From the NCBI GenBank assembly GCA_007279905.1, contig QYPH01000001.1, forward strand, positions 1 to 53,096: a stretch of 53,096 bases of DNA, written 5' to 3'. The stretch's first letter is position 1; every line of letters starts with the position of its first letter. The stretch is from Actinomycetota bacterium. Its GTDB lineage: Bacteria > Actinomycetota > Acidimicrobiia > Acidimicrobiales > Ilumatobacteraceae. The position numbers and the translations under genes were made by a program. Under the pieces are notes generated by a model, which had not been told where the DNA came from, ran no database searches, and worked only from the letters and a program-made list of their open reading frames with translations. This document shows positions 16,304-25,428 of this stretch, in pieces.

Positions 16304-18589
16304 TTACGAATTCTTTCCGCGCAGTTTGTTCCAGGCACCGAATGCGTCGAGAGCCGCAATTGTTGAACCCATCAATTCGGGCGGCACGGGGTGGCTGATC
16401 AAAAAGCCCTGAGCCTTTGCGCATTTCATTTCGGCCAAGATTTGCAATTGCTGCACAGTCTCGATGCCCTCCGCCACCATGTCGAGGCCGAGCGAGTCGC
16501 CCATGGCAATGATGGTGCGCACGAGCGCGCGAGCGCTTTCATCTTGTGCAACTCCGCTCACAAAAGATTTGTCAATTTTGAGCCGCTGAATTGGAAACTT
16601 TTGGAGCAAGGACAGGCTTGAATATCCGGTACCGAAGTCGTCGATTGCAATACGAACGCCCAAATCGCAGAGTGCGTTGAGTGCGTCGAGTGCCTGTTCG
16701 GGCTGAGAAATCATGACACTTTCGGTTACTTCGAGCCACAATTGCTCTGGAGGAACGTGGGCGCGAAGCAGGGCTTCATTTACTGCTGCAACAAAGTTTG
16801 GGTCGTGCAACTGTCGTGGTGAAACATTGACTGACATCGTCGCGTCGCTGCGACATAACCCCTGCGTGATCCAGCCACGCAAGTGGGTGAGTGCCTCGAG
16901 CATGGCCCAGGCACCAAGCGGCACGATTGTTCCTGTTTCTTCGGCGATCGGTATGAACTCGGCTGGCGAGATCATCGTGCCGTCGTCTCGATGCCAGCGC
17001 ATGAGCGCTTCAAACCCGACGACGTCACCCATGTCGATGTCGACTATGGGCTGATGCACGAGACGTAATTCGCGTCGCTCTAACGCGCGGTACAAAGCAG
17101 TTTCGATCGCAAGGCGTTGCGTCACGCGCTCCAGCATTGATTCATCAAATACTGCAACACAATTGCGTCCAGCATCCTTTGCTCTGTACATCGCAGTATC
17201 GGCATGTCGCAAAAGATCGTCTGCGGTAGATGTGATTGATGGATGGTAGGTGGATACGCCTATCGAAGCAGAGACGAAGACATCTCCCTGACGAAGAGTG
17301 AGTGGTTCGTTGAAGCTTTCAAGAACTCTGTCAGCGAGTTGCATTGCGTCGCTCGGGTCCTGAGTGTCTGGGTCGAGAATGACAAATTCATCGCCGGAGA
17401 TACGACCCACAACACAACGATGCGGAAGCGCATTTCGCAGCCGTTGAGCAACAGCAACCAATACTGCGTCACCAGCTTGATGTCCGAGCGAATCGTTGAT
17501 GTTCTTAAAACGATCGACATCGATAAACAGCACGGTTGGTTGTCGACTCTCGTTCTTGGCAGTGAGGAGCGAGTTATTGACTAACGAGATCATGAGGCTG
17601 CGATTTGGTAGTCCTGTGAGTGCGTCTGTTTGAGCCGAACTAATGAGCTGGCGTTGAGTTGAGGCATTGGCTCTGACTGAATGAATTACTCGAGCAGTCA
17701 CTGCTGCCGTGAGCACAAGAATGGAAATGGATTGCACAACTCTGTCTAGAGTGTCGACAGGGTTGGTGAGTGCAAGGACGAGCACCGGCAAGATCAATGC
17801 TGATGTTGTCACGATCAGCCGACCAGCCAGAGGTCGCTGAGGAACAATTGGGCCACGTTCGGTCAGCGATGAAATCGATGGATGTATAAACGCCGCGGAC
17901 GCTAAAAATAGTCCCACGACATAAACAGCAGATGAAAATGTGGAAGCGATATGAATGCGGCCAGCGTCATTTGCCGCGTAGAGGAAATCGCCCAGCAATG
18001 TGCAAGCGATCGCTCCTGCGACGAGCGACACTGATGGACTGCGCATCGAATCGCCAAACAGCAACGTTGCGAGCGTAAAGAGCACAACAGCACTCATAAC
18101 AAGTGTCGAGCCCTGAATTACTGAAATCAGAACAGTTTGATTCTGTGTACCAATAATTGGCTGCAAGAGAACCGTCCAAACAAAAAACCATGCACCAAGA
18201 CCAACAATGAGCCCATCTGTCAAGACCGAAAGTGGGTCGCTTCCAAGTCGACGACGCACGATAAAAATGAGTCCGCTCGCCAATATGGCCTGAACGGCGA
18301 GAAAGAGAAATTCTGGAATTGCTTGCAAATTGGGGCGGTTTGTAAACGAACCATCAAACAACTGTGCACTAGTGGATAAAACAACAATGAGAAGAAGACT
18401 TGGCCACACGACTCTGTCGGGTTTGTTAACTCGTACTGCGATTACCAGGGCAATCGCAAGTTGCACCGTTGCAACCAAGTACAACGCATTGCTCAACTCA
18501 ATCGATTGCACAGTGGAATTGACTACAGCCAATATCAAACCGGTGGCGATCAGTCCCCATGAAATGCGTGCATATGGCGCGGCTTTCAC
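16304..18589 (-). CDS. Membrane-bound GGDEF-EAL cyclic-di-GMP signalling protein
   Basis: About 761 residues. The N-terminal 300 residues contain about nine hydrophobic segments with no recognised sensor domain. A GGDEF domain follows (DALTGLPNRSLM, DVDRFKNINDSLGHQAGD, GRISGDEFVIL) whose signature is SGDEF; no RxxD inhibitory site precedes it. The C-terminal EAL domain has VVGFEALMRW, NVSPRQL, WLEVTES, IDDFGTGYSSL, LKIDKSFV and VAEGIET, so all phosphodiesterase metal ligands appear intact. The protein probably hydrolyses c-di-GMP and may also make it. I chose the GTG at 18589 because TACCGT lies 7 nt upstream and the first helix follows directly; a TTG at 18613 is the longer alternative. Confidence 0.9.
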   Translation of the reverse strand: MKAAPYARISWGLIATGLILAVVNSTVQSIELSNALYLVATVQLAIALVIAVRVNKPDRVVWPSLLLIVVLSTSAQLFDGSFTNRPNLQAIPEFLFLAVQAILASGLIFIVRRRLGSDPLSVLTDGLIVGLGAWFFVWTVLLQPIIGTQNQTVLISVIQGSTLVMSAVVLFTLATLLFGDSMRSPSVSLVAGAIACTLLGDFLYAANDAGRIHIASTFSSAVYVVGLFLASAAFIHPSISSLTERGPIVPQRPLAGRLIVTTSALILPVLVLALTNPVDTLDRVVQSISILVLTAAVTARVIHSVRANASTQRQLISSAQTDALTGLPNRSLMISLVNNSLLTAKNESRQPTVLFIDVDRFKNINDSLGHQAGDAVLVAVAQRLRNALPHRCVVGRISGDEFVILDPDTQDPSDAMQLADRVLESFNEPLTLRQGDVFVSASIGVSTYHPSITSTADDLLRHADTAMYRAKDAGRNCVAVFDESMLERVTQRLAIETALYRALERRELRLVHQPIVDIDMGDVVGFEALMRWHRDDGTMISPAEFIPIAEETGTIVPLGAWAMLEALTHLRGWITQGLCRSDATMSVNVSPRQLHDPNFVAAVNEALLRAHVPPEQLWLEVTESVMISQPEQALDALNALCDLGVRIAIDDFGTGYSSLSLLQKFPIQRLKIDKSFVSGVAQDESARALVRTIIAMGDSLGLDMVAEGIETVQQLQILAEMKCAKAQGFLISHPVPPELMGSTIAALDAFGAWNKLRGKNS

Positions 18590-18596
18590 TGGCAAA

Positions 18597-18602
18597 ACGG
18601 TA
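18597..18602 (-). promoter_or_regulatory. Candidate -10 box (TACCGT) for a leaderless transcript
   Basis: On the minus strand TACCGT is followed by 7 nt and the GTG at 18589. This decides the start of the GGDEF-EAL gene. Confidence 0.35.
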
Positions 18603-18721
18603 CTACATCCCAATTTTGTGTGTATGGATGGGTTATTCTTGACCCAGGCGGAGGAGTTGGGTCGTTGCTGTGCGGCGCCTCATATCACCCTCAAATCACT
18701 TTTTCTAAAGGACCCGCCCGA

Positions 18722-19339
18722 ATGTTTGTGACTCGTCACTCACCAGTGACCGACCCTACGTTGAAAGATCAACTGTGGACACTCTATTCGCGTGCGTATT
18801 TGCGCACCGCAGAAGATTCGGTGACGCATGAAATGCTTGATCGTTTGGAATTCAACGACCAATTGACCGATCCAACCAATCGTGCTTGGGTGGTGTGGGA
18901 AGACTCGATGCCAGTTGCGATGACGCTTGTTGCAACCGATGTGCGCCGTACCCGTTGGCTGAGCGAGCAGTACTTCAAGAAGAATTTTCCTGAAAAATTT
19001 CGCGCCGGTTTGGTGCACTATGTGGTGTGGGCTGTGGTCGACCCAAGTTATGTTGTGCGCGGTGCAAGTATCTTCATGGCGCGACAGGCGATGGCGGTTG
19101 AGGCTCGCGAGGGTTCGCTACTTGTTTTTGACATGCCCGAATCGAATCAACCGCATGAAATAGGCGGTGCGGCCGAGTTGATGCGCCGCATGGCTCGGAT
19201 GGTTGGAGAGGCTCAATTGTTGCCACTGACCGTGCAACGGTATTACGCCATCGATTTTCAGTCGGCCCACACCCAAGATGCATCGGAATCGCGCGATCAG
19301 GATGAAAAACAGGTGACTGCGACACAACAAAACCGATAG
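18722..19339 (+). CDS. Hypothetical protein, possibly GNAT-like
   Basis: A 205-residue soluble protein with no family I recognise with certainty. The order of predicted strands and helices (helical N-terminus, AWVVWEDSMPVAMTLVATD, then GLVHYVVWAVVDPSYVVRG and an Ala-rich helix) resembles an acetyltransferase fold, but the acetyl-CoA loop is not evident. The C-terminal 25 residues are polar and probably disordered. The ATG at 18722 has AAAGGA upstream; the longer in-frame start at 18620 reaches into the divergent spacer. It precedes the phoH-ybeY-CNNM operon by 66 nt. Confidence 0.6.
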   Translation: MFVTRHSPVTDPTLKDQLWTLYSRAYLRTAEDSVTHEMLDRLEFNDQLTDPTNRAWVVWEDSMPVAMTLVATDVRRTRWLSEQYFKKNFPEKFRAGLVHYVVWAVVDPSYVVRGASIFMARQAMAVEAREGSLLVFDMPESNQPHEIGGAAELMRRMARMVGEAQLLPLTVQRYYAIDFQSAHTQDASESRDQDEKQVTATQQNR

Positions 19340-19405
19340 TTCGCTAATTGCGCTAGATTTACAGTGTTATGAGTCAGATTTGCAGCTTCTCTGCATGAAC
19401 CTTCG

Positions 19406-20407
19406 ATGAGCGTGTCCAACCTGTCGGTCTCCACCGTTTCGTTTGTGGTGGCTGGCGCACATCTGATGTCGGGCCTCCTTGGCGAGCGAGACGAACACCT
19501 TCGTCATATCGAAGACGAGTTTCCGAGTTGCGCAATTCATGTGCGCGGTAATGAGATCTCGATTACCGGAGCCGATGCCACTCTTGTGAGCAAGTTGTTT
19601 GAAGAATTGACCGAACTCTTGCAGCGCGGAGAGAATCTTGATCGCTCGGTAGTAATTCGCTCGATTGTGATGGTGCGAGCCAACCAGAGTCCAAGCCGTA
19701 TTTTGACGGAAGAGATTTTGCGCACGAGTGGCGGGCGGGTAATTCGCGCCAAGACTGCTGGTCAACGCAGGTATGTCGAAGCCATTCGCGACAATGTGGT
19801 GACATTTGGTGTTGGGCCGGCCGGCACTGGAAAGAGCTGGCTAGCCGTGGCAATGGCCGTCGAGGCTTTGCAGACAAAGCGTGTACAGCGAATTATTTTG
19901 ACGCGACCAGCAGTTGAGGCCGGTGAGCGATTGGGGTTTTTGCCAGGCGATCTCGCTGCAAAGATTGATCCGTATTTGCGGCCGCTATACGACGCACTGC
20001 ACGACATGGTCGGTGCAGAACAAGCCAAGTTATTTTTAGAACGGCAAGTTGTAGAGGTTGCACCGCTGGCGTTTATGCGCGGTCGCACTCTCAACAATAG
20101 TTTTGTCATTTTGGATGAGGCCCAAAACACGACGCCCGAGCAGATGAAGATGTTTTTGACGCGTATCGGTTTCGGCACCAAGGTTGTCGTCACCGGTGAC
20201 ACAACTCAGGTAGACGTGCCTGATGGCCGAAGCGGACTCTTGGGTCTCGACCGTGTACTCACCGATATTCCCGACTTGGCGTTCGTCTATTTGGATGCCA
20301 CCGACGTGGTGCGTCATCGAATCGTGGCAGACATTGTGGCTGCATACGAGAGTGTGACGAAAGCTCGCATCAATTCGGATACAAGCTGGAAAAAACGCGA
20401 TGGCTGA
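19406..20407 (+). CDS. phoH: PhoH-like ATPase
   Basis: A 333-residue PhoH-family protein. The N-terminal 100 residues contain a KH-like segment (CAIHVRGNEISITGADATLV). The ATPase core has Walker A GPAGTGKSW (about residues 138-146), Walker B FVILDEAQNTTPEQ and the sensor VVTGDTTQVD. PhoH proteins of this type are neighbours of YbeY in most bacteria and are linked to RNA metabolism or helicase activity. It overlaps ybeY by 8 nt, so the genes are co-translated. The ATG at 19406 was chosen because the protein start aligns with the family. Confidence 0.92.
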   Translation: MSVSNLSVSTVSFVVAGAHLMSGLLGERDEHLRHIEDEFPSCAIHVRGNEISITGADATLVSKLFEELTELLQRGENLDRSVVIRSIVMVRANQSPSRILTEEILRTSGGRVIRAKTAGQRRYVEAIRDNVVTFGVGPAGTGKSWLAVAMAVEALQTKRVQRIILTRPAVEAGERLGFLPGDLAAKIDPYLRPLYDALHDMVGAEQAKLFLERQVVEVAPLAFMRGRTLNNSFVILDEAQNTTPEQMKMFLTRIGFGTKVVVTGDTTQVDVPDGRSGLLGLDRVLTDIPDLAFVYLDATDVVRHRIVADIVAAYESVTKARINSDTSWKKRDG

Positions 20408-20999
20408 GACTCGACCGGGCTCAAAGCGACCTCGCCGCACAGGCGGAGACGGCGACCCAGAGGTGTTCTGTGCCGACGAACAAACTGACGTAGAAATAGA
20501 CCTTGCACGATGGCAGACATTGGCTCTCGACGTATTGGAAGCAGAAGGAGTACGCGGCGCGGCCGAACTCACTGTCGTCTTTGTTGATGAAGGCACCATG
20601 AAGCAACTCAACACGCAGTACATGGGTAGTTCGTATGCCACTGATGTGTTGTCGTTTCCGCTCGACGCAGTAGAAGCAACTCGCACGCCAGGGCCTGGTG
20701 CGTTGACCAAAGGTCCCGATAAGAACGAATTTGATATTGCCGATCTGCCGTTGCTGCTTGGCGACGTAGTCATTTGTCCGGCAGTTGCCATCAAGCAAGC
20801 GCCATCGCACGCTGGCTCTCATGACGACGAGATTGCGTTGTTGCTCGTGCATGGCATCTTGCATGTGCTCGGTAGTGACCATGACAATCCTGATGCCGCA
20901 ACTGTGATGCACGCACTTGAGCGAAAACACTTGGAAGCATTTCACTGGCATCAAGCTGCGCCAGCAAATTTTCGTCACGTACCTGAGGTCACACAATGA
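20400..20999 (+). CDS. ybeY: Endoribonuclease YbeY (16S rRNA maturation)
   Basis: A 199-residue protein whose C-terminal two thirds match YbeY. It has VFVDEGTMKQLN, YATDVLSFPLD and the zinc-binding HGILHVLGSDH (H-x3-H-x5-H), which is the metallo-endoribonuclease active site used in 16S rRNA 3-prime end processing and ribosome quality control. An N-terminal extension of about 50 charged residues is longer than in E. coli YbeY (155 residues). It overlaps phoH upstream by 8 nt, and its TGA overlaps the ATG of the CNNM gene (ATGA). Confidence 0.92.
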   Translation: MAETRPGSKRPRRTGGDGDPEVFCADEQTDVEIDLARWQTLALDVLEAEGVRGAAELTVVFVDEGTMKQLNTQYMGSSYATDVLSFPLDAVEATRTPGPGALTKGPDKNEFDIADLPLLLGDVVICPAVAIKQAPSHAGSHDDEIALLLVHGILHVLGSDHDNPDAATVMHALERKHLEAFHWHQAAPANFRHVPEVTQ

Positions 21000-22282
21000 A
21001 CACGATTTTCGCTAAAGCACCTACAACATTGGATTATTGGATGTTGTTGGTCATTGTCATCTTGTTGTTCGTGATGATTTTTTTGTCGCTTGCCGAGATG
21101 AGCCTGTCGCAAATGACAAAACCCCGCGCTGCAGCATTGGCAGAAAAGGGAGTCAAGTCTGGCAAGGCATTGGTGCGACTAGCAGTACAGCCAGCAATGT
21201 GGGTCAACCCGCTACTTCTCTTGATCAACGTTTCACAAACAATTCAAGCAACGCTGACGGGAATCGTTGCAAATGATTTGTTTGGTCCAGCAGGAGTCGT
21301 GGTTGGTGTGGCATTGAATGTTGTTTTGTTTTTTGTGTTGGCAGAGGCTGTGCCAAAGACGTACGCACTGCTCAACCCAATCAAGGGTGCAACAATTACG
21401 GCGCGCCCGATCGAATTTGTTGTGCGCTTTTGGCCGCTTCGTGTTACTTCAGGTCTCTTGATACGTCTGACCAATGTGATCGTAAAAGGCAAAGGGCTCG
21501 CGCAAGGTCCATTTATAGGCGAACAAGAATTTTTGGGAATCGTAGAAGCTGCAGCCCACGACAGCGTGATTGAGCACGAAGAGCGCGAACTCATCGAATC
21601 AGTGATCGAGTTTGGCGACACGATGGTCCGAGAGATCATGGTTCCACGCCACGATGTGGTGTATCTTGACGATGACTTGACGGTCACCTTGGCATTGGAC
21701 AAAGCAGTGGTCGAAGGCTTTAGCCGACTGCCTGTGTTTAGAAAAGACGATGACGAGGTTGATGACGTAGTCGGAATTGTGTATGTCAAGGATCTTGTTA
21801 TTGCCGAACGATCGGGCAAAGGTTCTGAAGTGATTCGTGACCTAGTGCGTCCTGTTGAAGTGGTGCCAGAGACCAAACTCGTTGCCGATTTGATGCGAGG
21901 AATGCAGGCCAAGAAGTTTCATATGGTGATCGTGGCTGATGAGTACGGCAGTGTGACCGGACTAGCAACCCTGGAAGACTGTCTCGAAGAACTTGTAGGC
22001 GAAATCGTGGATGAGCATGACGACGAAGACGAATCTCTCAAGATCTTGCCCAATGGCGACTTGATTGTGGATGGCTCGATGTCGATTGGACGACTCAACG
22101 ATGAGATCAAGATCAAGATTCCTGAAACCGAGTACGACACGATCGGCGGGTTTATCTTTGGAATGCTGGGTCGTGTGCCAGTCATTGGTGACTCTGTGGA
22201 GCATCAGGGATGGAAGTTTTCGACCGAGGAGTTGGATGGCCGACGAGTTCAGAAAGTGCGAGTAAGCACGATCACTGAATGA
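20996..22282 (+). CDS. CNNM/CorC (HlyC) family protein with CBS domains
   Basis: A 428-residue membrane protein. A DUF21 transmembrane domain occupies about residues 1-190. A CBS pair follows (REIMVPRHDVVYLDDDLTVT, then VADEYGSVTGLATLEDCLEE), and a C-terminal CorC/HlyC domain ends the protein (PNGDLIVDGSMSIGRLND, TIGGFIFGMLGRVPVIGD). Relatives transport or regulate Mg2+ (and Na+/Co2+), despite the historical hemolysin name. It is coupled by ATGA to ybeY upstream and by ATGA to the SDR gene downstream. Confidence 0.92.
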   Translation: MNTIFAKAPTTLDYWMLLVIVILLFVMIFLSLAEMSLSQMTKPRAAALAEKGVKSGKALVRLAVQPAMWVNPLLLLINVSQTIQATLTGIVANDLFGPAGVVVGVALNVVLFFVLAEAVPKTYALLNPIKGATITARPIEFVVRFWPLRVTSGLLIRLTNVIVKGKGLAQGPFIGEQEFLGIVEAAAHDSVIEHEERELIESVIEFGDTMVREIMVPRHDVVYLDDDLTVTLALDKAVVEGFSRLPVFRKDDDEVDDVVGIVYVKDLVIAERSGKGSEVIRDLVRPVEVVPETKLVADLMRGMQAKKFHMVIVADEYGSVTGLATLEDCLEELVGEIVDEHDDEDESLKILPNGDLIVDGSMSIGRLNDEIKIKIPETEYDTIGGFIFGMLGRVPVIGDSVEHQGWKFSTEELDGRRVQKVRVSTITE

Positions 22283-23049
22283 CGGCTAGCGTCGCCTTCA
22301 TGGAAATTTCACTAGAGGGCAAGGTTGCGCTGGTAACCGGCGCATCGCGTGGTATTGGTAAAGCAATTGCACGGTCATATGTAGAAGCAGGCGCAAAGGT
22401 GATGTTGATGTCGCGCAAGGAAGATGTGCTGCGCGCTGCGGCCGATGAGATCGGTGGCGACACAGCAATATTCGTCGGTAACGCTGGCGATATCGACACA
22501 GCAAAAGCATGCGTCGATGCAACTCTCAAGCGCTTCGGTGCTATTGACATTTTCGTGAACAATGCAGCGACCAATCCGTACGTAGGGCCGACGCTTGGCA
22601 TCGACGCCGCTCGTTACGACAAGACTTTTCAGGTGAATTTGCGCGGACCATTGTTTTGGTGCCAAGCAGTATGGGAAGCGTGGATGATTGACCACCCAGG
22701 AGTGATTATCAACATTGCTTCGGTGGGAGGTTTGCGCGCTGAAGGAAACTTGGGTGTGTACAACCTGACAAAAGCAGCACTGATTCACTTGACCAAGCAA
22801 CTGGCTGGAGAACTTGGTCTCACACGAGTTGTGGGTATTGCTCCAGGACTTGTTGAAACCGATTTTGCACAAATGCTCGTCGATAACTACGGCGATGCTC
22901 TTGCCAAGCGTTTGCCGACAAAACGACTTGGAGTGCCGCAAGACATTGCAAACTTGGCTACGTTCTTGGCCTCTGATCTTGCTAGTTGGATGACTGGCGA
23001 AACCTACTTGATCGACGGTGGCGCTGGAGTTTCGGCTGGGGGAATGTAG
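22279..23049 (+). CDS. SDR-family oxidoreductase
   Basis: A 256-residue SDR with VTGASRGIGKAIARS near residue 17, the NNAATNPYVG substrate loop, INIASVGGLRAEG and the catalytic YNLTKAALIH. It is closest in pattern to FabG-like or DHRS4-like reductases; the substrate is unknown. The ATG at 22279 overlaps the TGA of the CNNM gene; an internal ATG at 22300 is an alternative start. The last 46 nt overlap the convergent MFS gene, one of the longest overlaps in the window. Confidence 0.87.
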   Translation: MTASVAFMEISLEGKVALVTGASRGIGKAIARSYVEAGAKVMLMSRKEDVLRAAADEIGGDTAIFVGNAGDIDTAKACVDATLKRFGAIDIFVNNAATNPYVGPTLGIDAARYDKTFQVNLRGPLFWCQAVWEAWMIDHPGVIINIASVGGLRAEGNLGVYNLTKAALIHLTKQLAGELGLTRVVGIAPGLVETDFAQMLVDNYGDALAKRLPTKRLGVPQDIANLATFLASDLASWMTGETYLIDGGAGVSAGGM

Positions 23050-24263
23050 TCGCTCGCTAAGCGGTACAAGATTGGTCCACCGATTGCGAATGCAATACAT
23101 CCAACGATGACTGAAGCCAAATACGGTGCACGCAGACCTTGGCTGTATGCAATTTGGCCACCGATAAGTGCGCCGATTGAAATAGAGCCCGTGCCGATAA
23201 GGCGATAAACGCTATTGACACGGCCGAACAATTCGCTCGGAATAATTCGTTGACGCAGTGAAACAGTGACGATATTCCAAGTTGTACTCGCAATCCCCAT
23301 AACGCCAACTGCGATCGCGACCGACCAAATATGCGGCAAAAAGTAATAGACAAGGCCCAGAGTACTGAACACGCCAAGTGATGCAACGATAGAAATCGGT
23401 ACGCCGAAGCGTTTGGAGATTCGGTCTCCGATGAATCCACCGATTATCGATCCGATCGCCATCAGTGAAAGTAAGAATCCGTAACCACGACCAGTGACGC
23501 CAAGTTCGTCGGCGGCATACTTAACAAAAATTGCATCACCAAACATTGTTGCCATATTGGTGATGCCAAGCATGATGGCCAATGTGCGTAGAAGTTTGTT
23601 GGACCACAACCACGAAAATCCTTCTACAAGGTCTCTTCGAAACGATTGTGAACCTATTTGGTTTTGAGTTTGAGTCGTTACGACAGAGGGAACGTGAATC
23701 GACGAGACCAACATTGCCGCTAGCGCGAATGATGCGGCATTGACGCCGAATGGAATGCCTACCGCTGCAACGAAAGCCAAAGCACCAAGTGGAAGTCCGA
23801 TGAAACTGTTTGCTACAACCTCTGCTGTGTACAGACGTCCATTGGCCTTTTCGAGTAACTCTGGAGGAACAATTGCGGGAAGGAATGCTTGAGCCGACAT
23901 GTCAAAAATAACTTCGCAACAACCGACACCGAGCAGAATCAACATAAATGACCAGATAGTCAGTGACCCCTGCCAGGCGCTGTAGCCAATAATCGAATAG
24001 AGCACAGCGCGGATCACGTTGACGGTGATCATTAAATACTTGCGATTGAAACGATCTATGTACACGCCAGCTGGAAGTGTGAGCACCAGCCATGGCAGGA
24101 ACGAGGCAAATGATACGCCGGCGATGAGTCGGGCATCGCTCGTGAGCGAAAGAGCCAGGAGTGGTGCAGCAGCCTGTGCCATTCCGTCGCCAACATTAGA
24201 AATTGAAGTTGCCCCAAATTGTCGCCAATAGTTTCTTGGCAAACTCTGTGGAGATTGAGACAT
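23004..24263 (-). CDS. MFS transporter
   Basis: A 419-residue, about 12-segment MFS_3-type exporter. It has YWRQFGATSISNVGDGMAQA at the N-terminus and PAGVYIDRFNRKYLMI in the loop after helix 2. It is similar in layout to the transporter at 2577-3797. The ATG at 24263 overlaps the TAA of menE (TAATG), so it is translated from the menE transcript; whether it moves anything related to quinone metabolism is unknown. Confidence 0.87.
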   Translation of the reverse strand: MSQSPQSLPRNYWRQFGATSISNVGDGMAQAAAPLLALSLTSDARLIAGVSFASFLPWLVLTLPAGVYIDRFNRKYLMITVNVIRAVLYSIIGYSAWQGSLTIWSFMLILLGVGCCEVIFDMSAQAFLPAIVPPELLEKANGRLYTAEVVANSFIGLPLGALAFVAAVGIPFGVNAASFALAAMLVSSIHVPSVVTTQTQNQIGSQSFRRDLVEGFSWLWSNKLLRTLAIMLGITNMATMFGDAIFVKYAADELGVTGRGYGFLLSLMAIGSIIGGFIGDRISKRFGVPISIVASLGVFSTLGLVYYFLPHIWSVAIAVGVMGIASTTWNIVTVSLRQRIIPSELFGRVNSVYRLIGTGSISIGALIGGQIAYSQGLRAPYLASVIVGCIAFAIGGPILYRLASDYIPPAETPAPPSIK

Positions 24264-25390
24264 TATGCAGAGCCTAAGGCTTGGATGTCGACTTTTCCGA
24301 GGCTCGTTCGAGGGATTTCATTGACAACAATAATTTGTTGTGGGGCGCAAAATGCAGGAAGAGTTTGTTTGACGTGCTCGCGCAATTCTGTGCGCAGGGA
24401 TTCAGAAGCGTAGAGAACTCCTTTGTCGTGTAGCACCACGTAGGCGACAACACGCTGACCCCACTGGGCATCGGTTACTCCACGAACAACGACTTGGCTC
24501 ATTGCGGGGTGGGTAAGTAACGCGCTTTCTACTGCTGCAGGCCACACATTTTCGGCACCGGTGATGATCATGTCGGTACGCCGGCCAAAGACGTCAAGCA
24601 GTCCATCGGAATTGAGCGACCCGAGGTCGCCTGTTGCATACCATCCGTCATCCGACACACTCGAGGTGCCATCGCGGTAGCTTCTCATCAACATTGCGCA
24701 ACGCAAATAGATTTCGTCGTCAACAATCTTGATCTCTACGCCGTCTAGTGGTTGGCCGTTATATACAACTCCGCCACCCGTTTCGGTTGTGCCGTAGGTT
24801 GTGACGACGTTGCTTGGCAAGTGTGTAGGTGCACTGCTGCCGCCCAACAGAATTGTTGCAAAGAGGGATGCATCAATGCGTGACAAAGCTGTCGCAACGA
24901 GTGATGTATGTGTAGCGGTTGTACTTGCTGCGTGAGTGACAGCCATTGGCTCAAATGATGCATGCAATGTTAAAGATGCACCCGTATGGAGTGCGCGCGT
25001 GATTACGGAAAATCCGCCTATGTGTGACACTGGAATGCATACGAGCCAGTGATTGGTGGCATTGAGTTGCAACCTTGCGGCGCTCGCGTGTGCAGCGGCA
25101 GTAAGCGATGTATGAGTATGAATCACACCCTTTGGAATACCGGTTGAGCCACTTGTTGCAATAACGAGTGCGTCGCCTGCTTCGAGATCTCTGCTATTTG
25201 CATAGTGAGACTCTGAACCATGTGAATCGATCACCTGGGTGGGGGCCATGGCGTCGAGAAGTAATTTTTGGGCGGCTGGAGGAAGGCGCTGGTCGATCGG
25301 TAGGACAGCATCACCGCTGTCCCACACACGTTGAACGGTTTCAACAAACAAAGAACCGGCAGGCATGTCGAGCGCAATGAGGCGAGCCAT
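24263..25390 (-). CDS. menE: o-Succinylbenzoate--CoA ligase
   Basis: A 375-residue compact ANL ligase. It has the phosphate loop IATSGSTGIPKGVIHTHTSL (about residues 92-111), the adenine-binding TYGTTETGGG, YATGDLGSLN, DMIITGAENVWPAAVE and the C-terminal catalytic-lysine region TSLGKVD. The short N-terminal domain is usual for actinobacterial MenE. The assignment to o-succinylbenzoyl-CoA formation rests mainly on the adjacent divergent menA and the nearby menH, menD, menF and menG. TAACCT lies 6 nt upstream of the ATG. Confidence 0.83.
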   Translation of the reverse strand: MARLIALDMPAGSLFVETVQRVWDSGDAVLPIDQRLPPAAQKLLLDAMAPTQVIDSHGSESHYANSRDLEAGDALVIATSGSTGIPKGVIHTHTSLTAAAHASAARLQLNATNHWLVCIPVSHIGGFSVITRALHTGASLTLHASFEPMAVTHAASTTATHTSLVATALSRIDASLFATILLGGSSAPTHLPSNVVTTYGTTETGGGVVYNGQPLDGVEIKIVDDEIYLRCAMLMRSYRDGTSSVSDDGWYATGDLGSLNSDGLLDVFGRRTDMIITGAENVWPAAVESALLTHPAMSQVVVRGVTDAQWGQRVVAYVVLHDKGVLYASESLRTELREHVKQTLPAFCAPQQIIVVNEIPRTSLGKVDIQALGSA

Positions 25391-25396
25391 GTCAAT

Positions 25397-25402
25397 AGGT
25401 TA
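25397..25402 (-). promoter_or_regulatory. Candidate -10 box (TAACCT) for menE
   Basis: On the minus strand TAACCT is followed by 6 nt and the ATG at 25390. It shares a 38-nt divergent spacer with the menA box. Confidence 0.4.
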
Positions 25403-25416
25403 GAGCCCAGTCGTGA

Positions 25417-25422
25417 GACAAT
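25417..25422 (+). promoter_or_regulatory. Candidate -10 box (GACAAT) for menA
   Basis: GACAAT lies 6 nt before the ATG at 25429. The same hexamer and spacing occur before the UppS-like gene at 41052. Confidence 0.3.
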
Positions 25423-25428
25423 AGACCT

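Noticed and set aside
16304-18613. TTG start at 18613 for the GGDEF-EAL gene
   Set aside because: The GTG at 18589 has a -10 box 7 nt upstream and directly precedes the first membrane helix; the longer start has no such support.
19369-19398. Nine-codon upstream ORF before phoH (a possible leader peptide)
   Set aside because: It is too short to judge and has no regulatory codon pattern or attenuator hairpin, and its promoter spacing is not convincing.
21244-21912. Minus-strand reading frame of 222 codons
   Set aside because: It is antisense to the CNNM/CorC gene and its Ser/Thr/Pro-rich composition is typical of a shadow frame.
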